From Acinetobacter courvalinii (GTDB lineage: Bacteria; Pseudomonadota; Gammaproteobacteria; Pseudomonadales; Moraxellaceae), in assembly GCF_014635545.1 (NCBI RefSeq), contig NZ_BMDA01000001.1, positions 1,380,739 through 1,444,738 on the forward strand: a stretch of 64,000 nucleotides of DNA, written 5' to 3'. Positions within the stretch are counted from its first letter, which is position 1, and each line of letters starts with the position of its first letter. The notes beneath the pieces were generated by a model that had not been told where the DNA came from, searched no databases, and saw only the letters and a program-made list of their open reading frames with translations. The position numbers and the translations under genes were made by a program. This document shows, piece by piece, positions 9,536 through 18,568 of the stretch.

Positions 9536-9751
9536 TTAACACTTTTGAATCTTTATGATATCGGTTAGGTTATTTCCGCTTTCCTGTTCTTTATGTTGAT
9601 AAACAATTTGTAATATTTGCTGACTTTCTAAATTTTTTAGAAAATGAAGAATATTTTGCATCTCATCGATGCCATAGCCGTATCCGATGAATAAAAACTC
9701 ACCTATACCCAGCCGGGTTATACTCTGTTCAAGCTTTTGTATATTATTCAT
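9536..9751 (-). CDS. Small hypothetical protein, 71 residues
   Basis: Short soluble protein with an amphipathic helix start (NNIQKLEQSITRLGIG), a glycine/tyrosine-rich turn (FIGYGYGIDEM) and a Cys at the very end. The frame is open four codons further upstream to a TTG, but the ATG at 9749-9751 has GGAGAGG in front and is preferred. No family recognised. A dedicated terminator follows it. Confidence 0.55.
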   Translation of the reverse strand: MNNIQKLEQSITRLGIGEFLFIGYGYGIDEMQNILHFLKNLESQQILQIVYQHKEQESGNNLTDIIKIQKC

Positions 9752-10035
9752 TGTCCTCTCCAATCCATAAACCAGCTTTATTTATATAATATGACATAGA
9801 GATCAATTAAAAATACGGCTTGTACATTTTATTAACAACTCATATTCAAGTATAATCAATAGAACGTGTAACTTTACAAAAAAAATTTTTAAATAATTAG
9901 TCTAATAATTTTTATATTTATTTAAATCGGCCATAAGGGAGCCTCAACAAAACCACATAACGATTTTAATTTTTTATAAACATAATTTATATTCGTAAAG
10001 TCAGATTGATAATAAATACGTTTATTAAAACCCGA

Positions 10036-10206
10036 TTACTGCCACTGTTGAAGTACCTGCAACAGCTGCTCTAAAATCAGCAAAAATTTTGGCAAACAAT
10101 AAGCCAAAGCAATCCCGCTCCTGTCTGGGTAAAACACATAGTGAAGCGTATAACTTATAGAAAGATGAGACAAATAAGCTAATTCTCGCTCAATGCTGAG
10201 TAGCAC
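10036..10206 (-). pseudogene. Remnant of a LysR-type regulator C terminus
   Basis: The minus strand reads 56 codons ending in TAA at 10036. The core, LHYVFYPDRSGIALAYCLPK followed by a helix ending LQVLQQWQ, resembles the last strand and helix of LysR effector domains (typically xxxxYPxRxxLxxxVRxFxxFL). An in-frame TAG at 10207 stops the reading upstream and no HTH part is found nearby. The call is by pattern only. The rest of the 580-base gap (9752-10345) is AT-rich, with no other recognisable content. Confidence 0.4.
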
Positions 10207-10345
10207 CTAACAAAGAATTTGCCGGAATAACTTTGAAGTTACATGTGATAATAGTGTTAACAATTTAATAAATAAATTTAGTTAAATCTTACATTTATTC
10301 AGGTTTTACTAGAGATAATGCTGATGACTTGAAGAATAAGCTCCA

Positions 10346-10795
10346 ATGACATATCAAAATGAAATACAGACTTTAACCCATCTTGCTACCACCTTTCGCG
10401 AAGCGTTGGATCACGTAACCAATGGCTTTATTACTGGTGCGTTTAGTAAATTTCCCAAGGAATGTGGTTCAGATGCTTGTGAGCTGTTGCAGTATTATTT
10501 ACTTAATGTCCATTATATCAAGTCTGATTATCGGGTGGGAAAAGTTCAGATTTCTTCACGTACACCAGAAATCGCGCACTGTTACCTGGTGGTTAATGGG
10601 GTCATTCTCGATATTACCGCCGATCAGTTTCATAAGGAATGGTTCCCTAAAGTGATTGTTTGTGAAAGTGCGCAGTATCCTTTAACCCCTTATTTTAAAT
10701 ATGTTCGCAGCAAATCAGGACAGGATTTAATTCCATTAAATCCTTACTTACAGTCTATTTATGACCAGGTGGTAAAATATCTGGAAAGAAAATAG
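10346..10795 (+). CDS. Hypothetical protein with possible Cys-His-Asp protease-like fold
   Basis: 149 residues, soluble. The motif FPKECGSDACELLQYYL near residue 36-52, AHCYLVVNG near 77-85 and LDITADQF near 88-95 give an ordered Cys (40 or 45), His 78 and Asp 89. This resembles the papain/transglutaminase-like layout where Cys is in a helix start, His in a strand and Asp in the next strand. The family is not firmly recognised and no substrate can be given. It is a single gene, with a 13-base hairpin 22 bases after its stop. Confidence 0.7.
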   Translation: MTYQNEIQTLTHLATTFREALDHVTNGFITGAFSKFPKECGSDACELLQYYLLNVHYIKSDYRVGKVQISSRTPEIAHCYLVVNGVILDITADQFHKEWFPKVIVCESAQYPLTPYFKYVRSKSGQDLIPLNPYLQSIYDQVVKYLERK

Positions 10796-10816
10796 CTTGA
10801 AATTTCAAATAAGCGA

Positions 10817-10855
10817 TTCGAGTATAAAACGGGATGATGTTATTTTATACTCGAA
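10817..10855. terminator. Hairpin between convergent genes
   Basis: Perfect 13-base arms, TTCGAGTATAAAA at 10817-10829 and its complement at 10843-10855, with a 13-base loop. No long T-run follows, but the position between the convergent genes at 10346 and 10906 suits a shared terminator. Confidence 0.55.
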
Positions 10856-10905
10856 CAACCCTCAACTTATTCAAAGCTTGATTAAAAACAAATATCAGCG
10901 CCAAG

Positions 10906-11805
10906 CTAAAAGCGAACTATTTCACTTTGCTGATCCGGCAAAGACATCATTTGTAAATGCTCAAAAAATTGATGCATGTTGCTTGCCCATTTGTTTGTAT
11001 CAAGATCGGCAATAAGGTAAGTGTGCATGTCTTCAAGCAAATCTATAGCGTGAATGTGCACCCGCTGGGCAAAATGCGATTGCTGTACATAACTGATCGG
11101 TAAAATCGCAAGTCCCACATCCAGACTGACACAACTCACAATGCCATCCAGACTCCCCATTTCAATAATGTTGACTGCCGGAAGATGCCATGAAGACAGA
11201 AATAAATCTATTGCTTTTCGATAGCTACAACCTTGCTTAAAGGCAATAAATTTCTTTTGCAGCAGATATTCTTTAGAAAGTTGTGGGGGTGCTTTTTTTG
11301 AAGAAATTAACACCAGTTCCTCGGTCCAGACATGAAAATTAAACATGCCTTCAATCGGGGCGTGATTGGCAACAAATGCACAATCCAGCTTTGAAGCTTT
11401 CACCAAATCAATCAGTTCCCTGCTGGGTGCAGTTGATAATGCAAAAGGGAAATCAGGCGTAGATTCTTGTAAGTCACGAAATAAGGCTGGAAGCCTGACC
11501 GCCGCCGTTGTCTCCATACTGCCAATCTCTAAAGGGAAATTGGCAGCAAGCTGATGATGAGCAAATGTATCCAGCAGCTCTTTTTGTAAGTGGAGCATTT
11601 TTTCTGCATAGCCATATAACTGCATACCCGCTCGGGTGGGCTGCACCGGATTTTGCCGATGTAACAGCTCAACCTTCAGTTCTGTTTCTAGTTTTTTGAT
11701 ATGGCTGGTGACATTGGACTGCACCGTATGCAGGACCTTCGCCGCTTCAGAAAAGCTACCTAGCTTTACCACCCGCATAAATATTTCTAAAGACTTAATC
11801 TGCAT
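10906..11805 (-). CDS. LysR-family transcriptional regulator
   Basis: 299 residues. The N-terminal winged HTH (MQIKSLEIFMRVVKLGSFSE, then AKVLHTVQSNVTSHIKKLE) is classical; the rest is a LysR effector-binding domain starting near residue 90. The ATG at 11803-11805 is chosen; a GTG three codons upstream is also possible. It is transcribed divergently from a small peptide gene and a YbfB-type MFS transporter, which LysR proteins commonly control. The effector is unknown. Confidence 0.9.
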   Translation of the reverse strand: MQIKSLEIFMRVVKLGSFSEAAKVLHTVQSNVTSHIKKLETELKVELLHRQNPVQPTRAGMQLYGYAEKMLHLQKELLDTFAHHQLAANFPLEIGSMETTAAVRLPALFRDLQESTPDFPFALSTAPSRELIDLVKASKLDCAFVANHAPIEGMFNFHVWTEELVLISSKKAPPQLSKEYLLQKKFIAFKQGCSYRKAIDLFLSSWHLPAVNIIEMGSLDGIVSCVSLDVGLAILPISYVQQSHFAQRVHIHAIDLLEDMHTYLIADLDTNKWASNMHQFFEHLQMMSLPDQQSEIVRF

Positions 11806-11911
11806 CGCTATCACTATTAAAGATAGTTGGTATCAATTCAAATCATTTTACATGATTAACATCTATTGTTTAAATCTTATTGAATTTTTCGGGATCTAGA
11901 GAAGATACAGC

Positions 11912-12037
11912 ATGAACGCTTCTAAACTTATATTTTTAATCTGTATTTTAAGCAGTTTGAGCTATGGGTTGTTTTTAGTGGACACCAAAGTGTTTGGCAA
12001 AGCACGGCCCTTAGATCACCTCAACTCTCGTGATTAA
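11912..12037 (+). CDS. Small membrane or exported peptide, 41 residues
   Basis: ATG at 11912 to TAA at 12035-12037. The sequence begins MNASKLIFLICILSSLSYG and ends KARPLDHLNSRD: one hydrophobic segment followed by a charged tail, resembling a signal anchor. AGAGAAG lies about 8 bases upstream. It ends 17 bases before the MFS start, so both are likely cotranscribed and under the LysR regulator. No family recognised; it could be a leader peptide instead. Confidence 0.45.
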   Translation: MNASKLIFLICILSSLSYGLFLVDTKVFGKARPLDHLNSRD

Positions 12038-12054
12038 ATCGTGGTATTGAAAAA

Positions 12055-13218
12055 ATGAGCAGGATGAATACAGCAATCTCCAAGCAAGGCCCGCTTAAAT
12101 CAGCATTCAGTGCAGCACTGATAATAGCGATTGGCATGGGTTTTGGCCGCTTTGCATTTACGGCAGTCTATCCACATATGATCGCGGAAGGCATCTTGAG
12201 TTTACATAGTGCCAGTATCGCGGCATCGGCCAATTATGCAGGCTATTTATTCGGGGCTTTATTCGCGATTAAGATTCAGTCACAGCATAGCTATGCCACC
12301 TCAGTATTTGCCACTATAGGTACGACACTTTGCCTCATCCTGCTTGCTTATGTGGATTCAGCTTCGGTGATTATTTTTATTCGTGGTCTTGCCGGTGTAT
12401 TGAGTGCCTTCGCCATGGTTTCAGCCTCGTTATGGCTGCTACAACAACAGAAACAAAGCCATCAAGCCCCTATTTTATATGCTGGTGTAGGGCTTGGGAT
12501 TACCTTGTCCGCTGAACTTTTGGTGTTTGGTACACAACTGGGTTGGCAGAGTAAAAGCTTATGGTTATTTCTTGGCGCATCGAGTTTGATACTGGGTTTG
12601 GTTGCTATTGCAGGGTTATCCCGAGCTCAGCCCCGATCAGCTTTCGAATCGAATCTATCTCATAGCTATGTTAAAGCACCCAAAGCTATAGCATTGATTA
12701 TGATCTATGCCCTGGCAGGTTTTGGCTACATTATCACGGCGACCTATTTACCCTTGCTGGTCAAACAGGCTCTACCAAATATTGAGGCGGCACACATCTG
12801 GGCAATCTTCGGTTTAGGTGCGATTCCTTCCTGTTTTTTTTGGCATTATCTCCATGACAGACTGGGGACACGAGTCGCTTTATCTTCTAATCTGGGATTA
12901 CAGGCCATCGGTGTAGTATTACCCATCATTATCCCAACCGCATGGGGTTATCTGTTAAGCGCGTTACTGGTAGGTGGAACCTTTATGGGAACGGTGACCA
13001 TTGCCATGCCGGTGGCACAGCGAATCACACGTCAAAGCAAAACTAATTTAATTGCCATCATGACCGTGGTGTATGGCCTCGGTCAGATCATTGGGCCAAT
13101 CATAGCAAACACCCTATTTTCAATGTATCACACCCTCGATAGCTCACTCATCACCGCAGCGACTGCATTATTGATTGCAACACTGATCAGTCTAAAATCA
13201 GCTGAGTCGATTCATTAA
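12055..13218 (+). CDS. MFS transporter, YbfB/YjiJ family
   Basis: 387 residues with about 12 membrane segments. The N terminus, IIAIGMGFGRFAFTAVYPHM followed by AASANYAGYLFGALFA, is the typical start of the YbfB/YjiJ family; MTVVYGLGQIIGPIIAN near residue 345 is also typical. Substrate unknown. A second ATG three codons downstream is equally possible, as neither has a strong ribosome-binding site. The neighbouring divergent LysR gene is its probable regulator. Confidence 0.85.
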   Translation: MSRMNTAISKQGPLKSAFSAALIIAIGMGFGRFAFTAVYPHMIAEGILSLHSASIAASANYAGYLFGALFAIKIQSQHSYATSVFATIGTTLCLILLAYVDSASVIIFIRGLAGVLSAFAMVSASLWLLQQQKQSHQAPILYAGVGLGITLSAELLVFGTQLGWQSKSLWLFLGASSLILGLVAIAGLSRAQPRSAFESNLSHSYVKAPKAIALIMIYALAGFGYIITATYLPLLVKQALPNIEAAHIWAIFGLGAIPSCFFWHYLHDRLGTRVALSSNLGLQAIGVVLPIIIPTAWGYLLSALLVGGTFMGTVTIAMPVAQRITRQSKTNLIAIMTVVYGLGQIIGPIIANTLFSMYHTLDSSLITAATALLIATLISLKSAESIH

Positions 13219-13233
13219 GCGGAAACAGAGGAT

Positions 13234-13842
13234 TTAAAAAACCTTCATCTGCTTGTATTGTTGCAACTCATCCAAGGAGTTAATGCTATGACAAAACAAG
13301 CTTTGCTTCTGAAATGCCACCGTCTGCGCCTCCAGTTGTTGGAAACAAGGTCGCAAGCTGAGCTTGTTGTCAGCGATTGCTTGTTCCAGCACCGATAAAC
13401 TATCCCGCTTTAGCAGACAAAATGGATATAACCCATCTCCATTGATGGTGACGTAGGCTACTTGTGCTTGAGGAGCTTTTTCTAAAGCCCGATGCAGTTT
13501 CAACACAACCTGATTGGGAATATAAGTCACATCACAGGGGATAAATAATACATGATCTGTTTTGACATGTGACCACGCGCTTTTCATGCCCATTAATGGA
13601 CCTAAAAACCCGGCTTGATCATCCGCATAACAGTGAATATCAGTTGCAATTTGCTGGTAAATCGAACGGTCACGATGGCTATTCACCCAGATTTGCTGGA
13701 CCTGATACTTAAAGTGCTCAGAAATTTTTAACAGTTGAATCTGATCATCAAACTGTTGCAGCAGCTTGTTCACGCCATTCATACGGCGCGCTTGCCCTCC
13801 CGCCAGGATCACCAGATCTGTAGCGGGATATTCGATATTCAT
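13234..13842 (-). CDS. mobA: Molybdenum cofactor guanylyltransferase
   Basis: Attaches GMP to molybdopterin to make the bis-MGD cofactor needed by nitrate reductase. The nucleotide-binding start LVILAGGQARRMNGVNK (residues 10-26) and the later DDQAGFLGPLMGMKSA and FIPCDVTYIP motifs, with the metal-binding Asp, are those of MobA. Length 202 is normal. Its ATG overlaps the nasA stop by four bases (ATGA), so it is translated with nasA; it supplies the cofactor for the enzyme encoded just upstream. Confidence 0.92.
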   Translation of the reverse strand: MNIEYPATDLVILAGGQARRMNGVNKLLQQFDDQIQLLKISEHFKYQVQQIWVNSHRDRSIYQQIATDIHCYADDQAGFLGPLMGMKSAWSHVKTDHVLFIPCDVTYIPNQVVLKLHRALEKAPQAQVAYVTINGDGLYPFCLLKRDSLSVLEQAIADNKLSLRPCFQQLEAQTVAFQKQSLFCHSINSLDELQQYKQMKVF

Positions 13843-16619
13843 GCTTCTGCCTCCAGTTGACAGGTTTTAATCAAGCCACGTATCTCAGCTAAACAAGAAC
13901 CACAATTTCCACCCGCTTTTAAACAGGCCGTGACTTGTTTTTCATGCGTGATATTTTGCGTTTTAATGGCTTCAATAATCCTGTTTTTACCCACTTTAAA
14001 GCAACTACAAACCAGTGGTCCATCATTATTTGCAGTGGACATAGGCATACCCGCCAGTAAGGCTTTACGATGTAAGGCACTCAAACGTTCACGTTTAAAT
14101 AGACTCGCCACCCAATCCCGATTTGGCAATAACTCAGCCGGTGCAATATATAAACTGGCAATCAGGATACCCTCTTTTAAAATCACACTATGACTGAGTT
14201 GCGATGAAATATCTTCAAGGCTTAACCATTCATAGGTTTCATCGACAAAAGGCAACAAGCTTTTTAAATTCTTTTGGGTCTCATCAAGACTGTGACGATC
14301 AGCAAGTTCATAACGGATGGCTTTTGCCGTTTTGATCTTGGTCCACCATGCACAACGTTGTAAAGATGCTTTAATCTGATGTTCAAAACCTTCACGGACA
14401 TAAAGCACCCCTTGCCAAGAGGTATGGAAGGGCTGAATCGCCACAGGGGTATGTTTAAATTCAGGCTCACCTGAAATCGCATCCACTACTGGATTGACCA
14501 CTTTACCAATCCGCGCATCCGAAGCGACTTGCTCAGTCCAGTGAATTGGCGCAAAAATTTGACCACGGCGTACGCCTTGTGCCAAGGTCACACGCAGTAC
14601 ACAACGACCCCATTGTGATCGGACTTCCACTAAAGCTTTATCACGGATACCGAATTTTAACGCATCATTCGGATGAATCTCGCAAAATGGTTCCGCACGA
14701 TGCGTAGTCAGGTTTGCCGATAAACCGGTACGGGTCATGGTATGCCATTGGTCACGAATCCGTCCCGTGTTCAACACCAATGGATAATCTTCGGAGATCG
14801 CATGCACTGGATCGATGGCAACGGTTGGAATCAGTTTAGCTTTTTGGTTTTTATGACTAAAACTGCCACGATCAAATAACTGTTCCACCGCGATGCTTTG
14901 CCCTTTCTCCCACACAGGCCATTGTGTTGGACGTAAATGGTTATATTCGTCCAGACTTAAATTCATGAGGCCTTTTAAATTGAAATAACGGAAATTTTCA
15001 ACTTGCTCACGTTGGTCAACACTGGCATTTTGATAAGCCGATAAAGCCGCATGTTCATTAAAAATGTCACAGGCATGCTTAAAATCAAAACCCGTAAAAC
15101 CGAGTTTTTTTGCAACCTCTGCTACCGCCCACCAATCCGCTTTGGCTTGCTTGGGTGGAGTTAAAAATGCACGCTGGCGTGAAATACGGCGTTCAGAATT
15201 GGTGACTGTGCCATCTTTCTCCCCCCAACCTAATGCAGGTAACAATACATCGGCATAGGCTGTGGTATCTGTATCTGCACAAATATCGGAGACCACCACA
15301 AACTCACACTTTTCCAAGGCGCGTTTGGCTTGATCTGCATCGGGCAAACTGACGACTGGATTGGTTGCCATAATCCAGATGGCTTTGATTTTGCCGCTCT
15401 CTACCGCTTGGAATAGATCAACGGCTTTTAAGCCAGCTTGCTTGGCAATCACAGGACTGTTCCAAAAGCTTTGTACCAGTTGTTGATGCGAAGGATTGTC
15501 CAGCTCCAGATGCGCAGCCAACATATTGGCCAATCCTCCCACTTCACGACCACCCATGGCATTGGGTTGACCGGTCATGGAAAATGGCGCTGCACCTAAT
15601 TTACCAATTTTTCCAGTGAGTAAATGGCAGTTGATAATGCTATTGGCTTTATTGACGCCTTGAGAGGACTGATTAACGCCCATTGAAAAGAGTGTGATCA
15701 CCTTTTCAGTTTGCGCAAACTTATCAAAAAACAGTTGTAATTTTTCTGCAGAAATTCCGGTACGTTTCACCAAAGCATTAACATTTTGCTCGCTTTCACT
15801 TGCAGCTACCAATGCCGCTAAACCTTCGGTATAGGTCTCTACAAAATGATGGTCGGTGTAATCATGATGATAAAGATGCTGAAAAAGGCCGTTAAATAGA
15901 GCCACATCCTGACCGGGTAGAATCGGCAAATGCAAATCCGCTTGTTCACAGGTACTGGTAAAACGGGGATCGACCACCACCACAAATAAATCAGGATTGT
16001 TGCTCTTGGCCTGCATGATGCGTTGATACAAGACAGGATGACACCAAGCGGTATTAGAACCAACCAGAACCACCATGTCTGTATGTTCAAAATCTTCATA
16101 ACTGGCAGGGACGATATCTTCACCGAAGGCACGTTTATGCGCTGCAACTGCAGACGACATACATAGGCGTGAATTGGTATCAATATTGGCGGTACCTAAA
16201 TAGCCTTTTACAAACTTATTCACCACATAATAATCTTCGGTCAGCAACTGACCTGAAACATAAAATGCAACGCTGTCAGCGCCATATTGATCAATACAAG
16301 CTTGGAACTGGTCTGCAATTTTTTCAATCGCCTGATCCCATGTTGTGACTTGACGATGGTTTTTACGGCCAAACATCGGATGCAAGACACGGGTTTCCAA
16401 GCCTAGCGTATCGGCTAAGTTACTGCCTTTAATGCAGAGCCGTCCGAAGTTGGAAGGATGATCCAGACTTCCTGCAACTTGTACCGTCGTGCCATGCGTT
16501 TTATGTTGGACACTGACATCCACACCACAACCTACACCACAATAAGGACAGGTTGTTTTGGTAATAATTGTTTCTGCTTGATCGGAGCGACTGTGTTCTA
16601 AATTTTGAATACTGTTCAT
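13839..16619 (-). CDS. nasA: Assimilatory nitrate reductase catalytic subunit
   Basis: Reduces nitrate to nitrite in the cytoplasm. Residues 24-31 hold the C-x2-C-x3-C of the N-terminal 4Fe-4S domain (TTCPYCGVGCGVDV), with the fourth Cys in GRLCIKGSN. The middle contains bis-MGD segments such as GQPNAMGGREVGGLANM and ATNPVVSLPDADQA. The C-terminal domain has a BFD-like 2Fe-2S motif (LVCSCFKVGKN then CLKAGGNCGSC), as in NasA of other gammaproteobacteria. The length of 926 is normal. Partner proteins are downstream mobA and the upstream electron-transfer fusion at 16938. The 318-base gap upstream contains hairpins, but it is probably still one transcription unit from the transporter promoter. 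Confidence 0.96.
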   Translation of the reverse strand: MNSIQNLEHSRSDQAETIITKTTCPYCGVGCGVDVSVQHKTHGTTVQVAGSLDHPSNFGRLCIKGSNLADTLGLETRVLHPMFGRKNHRQVTTWDQAIEKIADQFQACIDQYGADSVAFYVSGQLLTEDYYVVNKFVKGYLGTANIDTNSRLCMSSAVAAHKRAFGEDIVPASYEDFEHTDMVVLVGSNTAWCHPVLYQRIMQAKSNNPDLFVVVVDPRFTSTCEQADLHLPILPGQDVALFNGLFQHLYHHDYTDHHFVETYTEGLAALVAASESEQNVNALVKRTGISAEKLQLFFDKFAQTEKVITLFSMGVNQSSQGVNKANSIINCHLLTGKIGKLGAAPFSMTGQPNAMGGREVGGLANMLAAHLELDNPSHQQLVQSFWNSPVIAKQAGLKAVDLFQAVESGKIKAIWIMATNPVVSLPDADQAKRALEKCEFVVVSDICADTDTTAYADVLLPALGWGEKDGTVTNSERRISRQRAFLTPPKQAKADWWAVAEVAKKLGFTGFDFKHACDIFNEHAALSAYQNASVDQREQVENFRYFNLKGLMNLSLDEYNHLRPTQWPVWEKGQSIAVEQLFDRGSFSHKNQKAKLIPTVAIDPVHAISEDYPLVLNTGRIRDQWHTMTRTGLSANLTTHRAEPFCEIHPNDALKFGIRDKALVEVRSQWGRCVLRVTLAQGVRRGQIFAPIHWTEQVASDARIGKVVNPVVDAISGEPEFKHTPVAIQPFHTSWQGVLYVREGFEHQIKASLQRCAWWTKIKTAKAIRYELADRHSLDETQKNLKSLLPFVDETYEWLSLEDISSQLSHSVILKEGILIASLYIAPAELLPNRDWVASLFKRERLSALHRKALLAGMPMSTANNDGPLVCSCFKVGKNRIIEAIKTQNITHEKQVTACLKAGGNCGSCLAEIRGLIKTCQLEAEA

Positions 16620-16752
16620 GACTGCCCCTTTTACCTAGTTAATCCGCTGAACTTTACACTCAACTAAAAAATCATTCTGAGTTCTTCTCCAGTTTCAGCT
16701 TATGGATAAACTTTCTAAAACTAGATTTTTCTCATCACACACTATCGTGACA

Positions 16753-16846
16753 GGCGGCATGGATGCCGCCTTGTTGAGCTGCGGTAACAAGGATGTACCG
16801 TCAGCTCAACAAAGGATTTTTGTTACTTTTCATCCTTGAAAAGTAA
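16753..16846. repeat. Array of three consecutive hairpins
   Basis: Three inverted repeats follow each other: GGCGGCAT/ATGCCGCC (16753-16770); TTGTTGAGCTG-CGGTA with TACCG-T-CAGCTCAACAA (16771-16812); TTACTTTTCA/TGAAAAGTAA (16823-16846). The G+C is higher than in the surrounding DNA. The arrangement resembles a dispersed intergenic palindromic element of the REP type; no second copy is visible in this window. It lies between the NirD fusion and nasA in the same operon. Confidence 0.55.
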
Positions 16847-16937
16847 GGCCATGCCTTTACAAATAACATCAGCCCATACATGAAATATGCGGCAATGCCA
16901 TTAATGCATAACCTATTCTTCACGAAAAAGTTAGCTT

Positions 16938-18557
16938 TTACCCTGCCTTTTTCATTGCAAAATCCTTACCAAATAACAGCTTGTTTCTAAAGCTAGAAAC
17001 AGGAGTTTGATCTGCAATCAACTCGGCATACCACATACCATCTTCGGTATCACCAAACAGAACCGCACCAATAACTTTGTCCTTTTGGATAATGATACGT
17101 TTATAAATTTGACGCTTGTCATCATTGAGGATGATGTCTTCATAATCTTCTTTCGGTTCAAAGTTTCCAGCCGAGAATACATCCACCCCACTGACTTTTA
17201 ACTGTGTTGGTACAGTCGGTGATTTAAAGGTTAAGCTGCCATGTTCAGCCAAATGCGTTGCACAAATAAAGGCTTGTCCCCACAGTGGCTCAACCAGACC
17301 AAAAGTTTGATTACGATGCTCAATGCATTCGCCCACGGCATAAATACTTGGATCAAAGGTTTGCATGGTGTCATTCACCAAGATGCCCCGGTTACAACGC
17401 AGTCCTGCACGTTGAGCCAATGCAATATTCGGGCGAATCCCGACCGCAAAAATGACTAAATCTGCGTCCAGTACCGTTCCATCTTTAAGTCGGACTTGAC
17501 TGACATGACCGTCTACACCAAGCAATGCTTCAGTATTGGCTTCGGTAATAATATTGATACCCTTTTGCTCAATACTATGACGTAACATACGGCTGGCACG
17601 TCCATCCAACTGACGTTCCATGATTCGATCCATCAAGTGCAGAACAGTCACATTCATGCCACGTTGTTTCAGACCATAGGCCGCTTCCAGACCCAATAAA
17701 CCGCCACCAATTACCACAGCATTCTTCTTGCTCTCGCAATATTTGATCATGGTGTTGACATCATAAATATCACGGAAGCTGATCACGCCTTTTAAATCCA
17801 CACCTTGCACAGGTGGAATAAACGGCGATGAACCTGTGGCAATGATCAGACGGTCATAATCAACACTTTCACCTTTCTCGGTATGTACCACTTTGCGAGT
17901 ACGATCAATCTTGATTGCAGGGTCATCGGCAATAAATTTGATGTCTTTGTCACGATACCACGCATGTGGATGCAGCATGATGTCATCAATGGTTTTTTCA
18001 CCGGAAAGTACGGGCGACAACATAATCCGGTTGTAATTGCCCCAAGGTTCCTCGCCAATCACGGTGATGTCATAACGCTCTGGTGCCATATCCAGTAAGT
18101 CTTCCAGACAGCGCATCCCCGCCAAACCATTACCAATCAACACCAGTTTCAGCTTTTCTTGAGCAACGCCATTGTTGGTAATATAAGTCTTTTGCGGAAC
18201 AGCCCCGACCCACACCCGACCATTTTCAATTTTGGTTGGGAAAACCAACAGCTTTTGATCTTTATCTTCCAAACAACGACCCGTCGCTAAACTGAAATGT
18301 TGCTTATAAATCGGCGATGCAATCACGCGTTCACCTTGTAAATCGCCAATGATGCCGCGACACATTACATTGGCTTGGCTGAATGGATCTTTATTACTAA
18401 GCGCATAAATGCGCTTTTCGTGACCGACACGAAACAGCGCCACCGATTGACCTTCAATCAATGCGCCGACACCTGTATTTGGTGTGATGTCATCTAGCGC
18501 GCAGACCTCAACCCATTGATTTTCTGGCAGCATATTGATGTTCTTTAAACTGGTCAT
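16938..18557 (-). CDS. NirD-like domain fused to FAD/NAD oxidoreductase; nitrate/nitrite reductase electron-transfer subunit
   Basis: 539 residues. Residues about 10-120 match NirD, the nitrite reductase small subunit (IYALSNKDPFSQANV, MCRGIIGDLQG, ASPIYKQHFSLATGRCLED). As in E. coli NirD, the Rieske fold has no C-x-H cluster ligands. From residue 135 a FAD-dependent reductase follows (KLVLIGNGLAGMRCLEDLL; second dinucleotide site VVIGGGLLGLEAAYGLKQRG near 285; IYAVGECIEH near 405), similar to the N-terminal part of NirB. It likely feeds electrons from NAD(P)H to NasA and may also serve NirB as small subunit. It is between nirB and nasA, 11 bases after nirB. Some annotations would name it nirD or nasB. 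Confidence 0.85.
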   Translation of the reverse strand: MTSLKNINMLPENQWVEVCALDDITPNTGVGALIEGQSVALFRVGHEKRIYALSNKDPFSQANVMCRGIIGDLQGERVIASPIYKQHFSLATGRCLEDKDQKLLVFPTKIENGRVWVGAVPQKTYITNNGVAQEKLKLVLIGNGLAGMRCLEDLLDMAPERYDITVIGEEPWGNYNRIMLSPVLSGEKTIDDIMLHPHAWYRDKDIKFIADDPAIKIDRTRKVVHTEKGESVDYDRLIIATGSSPFIPPVQGVDLKGVISFRDIYDVNTMIKYCESKKNAVVIGGGLLGLEAAYGLKQRGMNVTVLHLMDRIMERQLDGRASRMLRHSIEQKGINIITEANTEALLGVDGHVSQVRLKDGTVLDADLVIFAVGIRPNIALAQRAGLRCNRGILVNDTMQTFDPSIYAVGECIEHRNQTFGLVEPLWGQAFICATHLAEHGSLTFKSPTVPTQLKVSGVDVFSAGNFEPKEDYEDIILNDDKRQIYKRIIIQKDKVIGAVLFGDTEDGMWYAELIADQTPVSSFRNKLLFGKDFAMKKAG

Positions 18558-18568
18558 TTGAGTGCTCC

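Noticed and set aside
10797-11015. Plus-strand 72-codon frame after the 10346 gene
   Set aside because: Starts with TTG, runs through the terminator hairpin and into the end of the LysR gene on the other strand.
16753-16846. Hairpin array as CRISPR
   Set aside because: The hairpins are different from each other and there are no regular spacers. No CRISPR array or cas gene seen in the window.
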